64,000 bases of DNA from Aeromicrobium tamlense (GTDB taxonomy: Bacteria > Actinomycetota > Actinomycetes > Propionibacteriales > Nocardioidaceae): NCBI RefSeq assembly GCF_013408555.1, contig NZ_JACBZN010000001.1, positions 2,046,001 through 2,110,000 on the forward strand, given 5' to 3'. A program made the translations under genes and the position numbers. Under the pieces are notes generated by a model that did no database searches, was not told where the DNA came from, and was given only the letters and a program-made list of their open reading frames with translations. This document shows, one piece after another, positions 62,799 through 64,000 of the stretch (positions within the stretch are counted from its first letter, which is position 1; each line of letters begins with the position of its first letter).

Positions 62799-64000
62799 CG
62801 GTCGCCGGAGGCGACGGAGCCGGTCTGGACGCGCCAGAGGGCGGCGTAGGCGCCGTGGCTCGCGACGAGCTCGTCGTGGGTGCCGGCCTCGACGATGCGG
62901 CCGGCGTCGAGGACCCAGATGCGGTGCGCGTGGCGGACCGTGGAGAGGCGGTGCGCCACCATGATCGCGGTGCGGTCGCGGGTGGCGGTCTGGAGCGAGA
63001 CCTGGATCGCGGCCTCGGTCTCGTTGTCCACGGCGCTGGTCGCCTCGTCGAGGATCAGCACGGCGGGGTCGCGCAGCAGCGCGCGGGCCAGGGCCAGACG
63101 CTGGCGCTGGCCGCCCGAGAGCGTGACGCCACGCTCCCCCACCCACGTGTCGTAGCCGTCGGGCAGCGCCTCGATGAACGCGTCGGCGGCGGCCTGCCGA
63201 GCGGCCTCAGCGACCGCCTCGTGATCGGCACCGGGACGCCCGTATGCGATGTTCTCCGCGATCGTGCCGGCGAACAGGAACACGTCCTGCGAGACGTAGC
63301 CGATCGAGCCGCGCAGCGACTCCCACTCCAGCTCGCGCAGGTCGCGGCCGTCGAGGCTCACCTCACCCGAGCGGGGGTCGTCGAAGCGCAGCATGAGGCG
63401 CAGCAGTGAGGACTTGCCGGCGCCCGTGGGTCCGACGATCGCGTGCGTCTCGCCGGCGGGGACGACGAGGTCGATGCCGTGCAGGACGTCCGGCCCGTCG
63501 GCGTAGCCCGCGCGGACGCCCGACAGCTCGAGCCGGCCGGCCACCGGCGACGGCAGCGCGACCGTGCCCGCGGGCACCTCGATCGGCTCGTCGAGCAGCG
63601 CCAGGATGCGCGCCGTCGAGGCGCGACCGCGCTGGTAGAGGTCGAGCATCTCGGCGATCTCGGTGAGCGGCCACAGCAGCCGCTGGGTCATGAACACGAG
63701 CACCGAGTACAGGCCCACCTCGAGCTCGCCGTTCAACGTGGCCCAGCCACCGAACAGCAGCGTGCACGTGAAGCCGACGAGGATCGCCATCCGCACGAGC
63801 GGCACGAACGCGGCCGACGAGCGGATCGCGTCGACGTTGGCCTGGCGGTAGTCCGCCGAGGCCCGCTCGACACGGTCGCGCTCGCGATCCTCCGCGGTGA
63901 ACGCCTTGATCGTGGTGATGCCGCCGAGGTTCGCCGCGACGAGGCCCGACAGGTCGGCCACCCGCTCGCGCACCGCGGCGTAGAGCGGCTCGAGGCGTCG
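62789..64000 (-). CDS. ABC exporter, membrane and ATPase domains (5' end cut by window)
   Basis: The visible 403 C-terminal residues hold the last part of a six-helix export domain (FVPLVRMAILVGFTCTLLFGGW) and a full ATPase: Walker A GPTGAGKSS, Q-loop YVSQDVFLFAGT, signature LSGGQRQRLALARALL, Walker B AVLILDEATSAVD and switch His in VAHRLSTVRHA. This is the half-transporter type that works as a dimer, often with a partner encoded next to it beyond the window. The substrate is unknown. The reading frame stays open to the window edge. Confidence 0.92.
   Translation of the reverse strand, partial: RRLEPLYAAVRERVADLSGLVAANLGGITTIKAFTAEDRERDRVERASADYRQANVDAIRSSAAFVPLVRMAILVGFTCTLLFGGWATLNGELEVGLYSVLVFMTQRLLWPLTEIAEMLDLYQRGRASTARILALLDEPIEVPAGTVALPSPVAGRLELSGVRAGYADGPDVLHGIDLVVPAGETHAIVGPTGAGKSSLLRLMLRFDDPRSGEVSLDGRDLRELEWESLRGSIGYVSQDVFLFAGTIAENIAYGRPGADHEAVAEAARQAAADAFIEALPDGYDTWVGERGVTLSGGQRQRLALARALLRDPAVLILDEATSAVDNETEAAIQVSLQTATRDRTAIMVAHRLSTVRHAHRIWVLDAGRIVEAGTHDELVASHGAYAALWRVQTGSVASGDRDV

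Overview
The window is 64 kb of very GC-rich chromosome from an actinobacterium, most likely of the Propionibacteriales (Nocardioidaceae, Aeromicrobium- or Nocardioides-like). This is inferred from WhiB1, mycothiol-type SigR/RsrA, the Kgd-type 2-oxoglutarate decarboxylase, ribosomal protein bL37, pervasive leaderless promoters, and gene order (whiB1-pdtaS ... rsrA-sigR-yedK ... aroA-rsgA parallels Mycobacterium tuberculosis Rv3219 to Rv3228). Gene density is high. No gap exceeds 300 bases, and I see no insertion sequence, prophage, CRISPR array or rRNA. One tRNA (Arg, anticodon CCG) is present. Both window ends cut a gene.

1-16 kb, mostly minus strand: B12 metabolism (ethylmalonyl-CoA mutase and a corrinoid adenosyltransferase), then the complete F1Fo ATP synthase operon (atpZ-B-E-F-H-A-G-D-C plus a DUF2550 gene). 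Upstream lies a translation and cell-envelope block (rpmE, prfA, prmC, tsaC, a WecA/MraY-like transferase, atpI), interrupted by a plus-strand DMT transporter that has a 13-codon leader ORF. 16-27.5 kb: glutathione peroxidase, Rho with a large Asn/Arg/Asp/Gln-rich insert, and the aspartate-family amino-acid genes argS-lysA and hom-thrC-thrB. An MFS exporter sits between these two operons, behind a MerR/SoxR-like palindrome and a leader ORF that looks like the remains of an oxidoreductase.

27.5-45 kb: tRNA-Arg, a MarR operon, a GNAT enzyme, an E1 alpha/beta fusion dehydrogenase with an MBL hydrolase, OsmC, Kgd with its small partner, malic enzyme, WhiB1, the PdtaS sensor kinase, an IlvG-like TPP enzyme with a hot-dog thioesterase, and bL37. 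45-50 kb: the SigR/RsrA thiol-stress switch with a consensus SigR autopromoter, YedK, a GGDEF-like protein, and an ECF sigma factor fused to a zinc-finger anti-sigma region, one membrane helix and 37 EPTT repeats. 50-64 kb: aroA-rsgA-hisN, CBS, PadR-arfB, cardiolipin synthase, a CAP protein, small membrane proteins, VIT transporter, DUF456, acyl-CoA dehydrogenase, Gfo/Idh oxidoreductase, a membrane-domain/lipase fusion, and a truncated ABC exporter.

Cross-cutting signals: about 28 genes have a TANNNT-like -10 box placed 6 to 8 bases before their ATG or GTG, so their transcripts are probably leaderless. Three convergent gene junctions carry long multi-arm palindromes of unrelated sequence but similar design. 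SigR appears to be made as two isoforms from two promoters.
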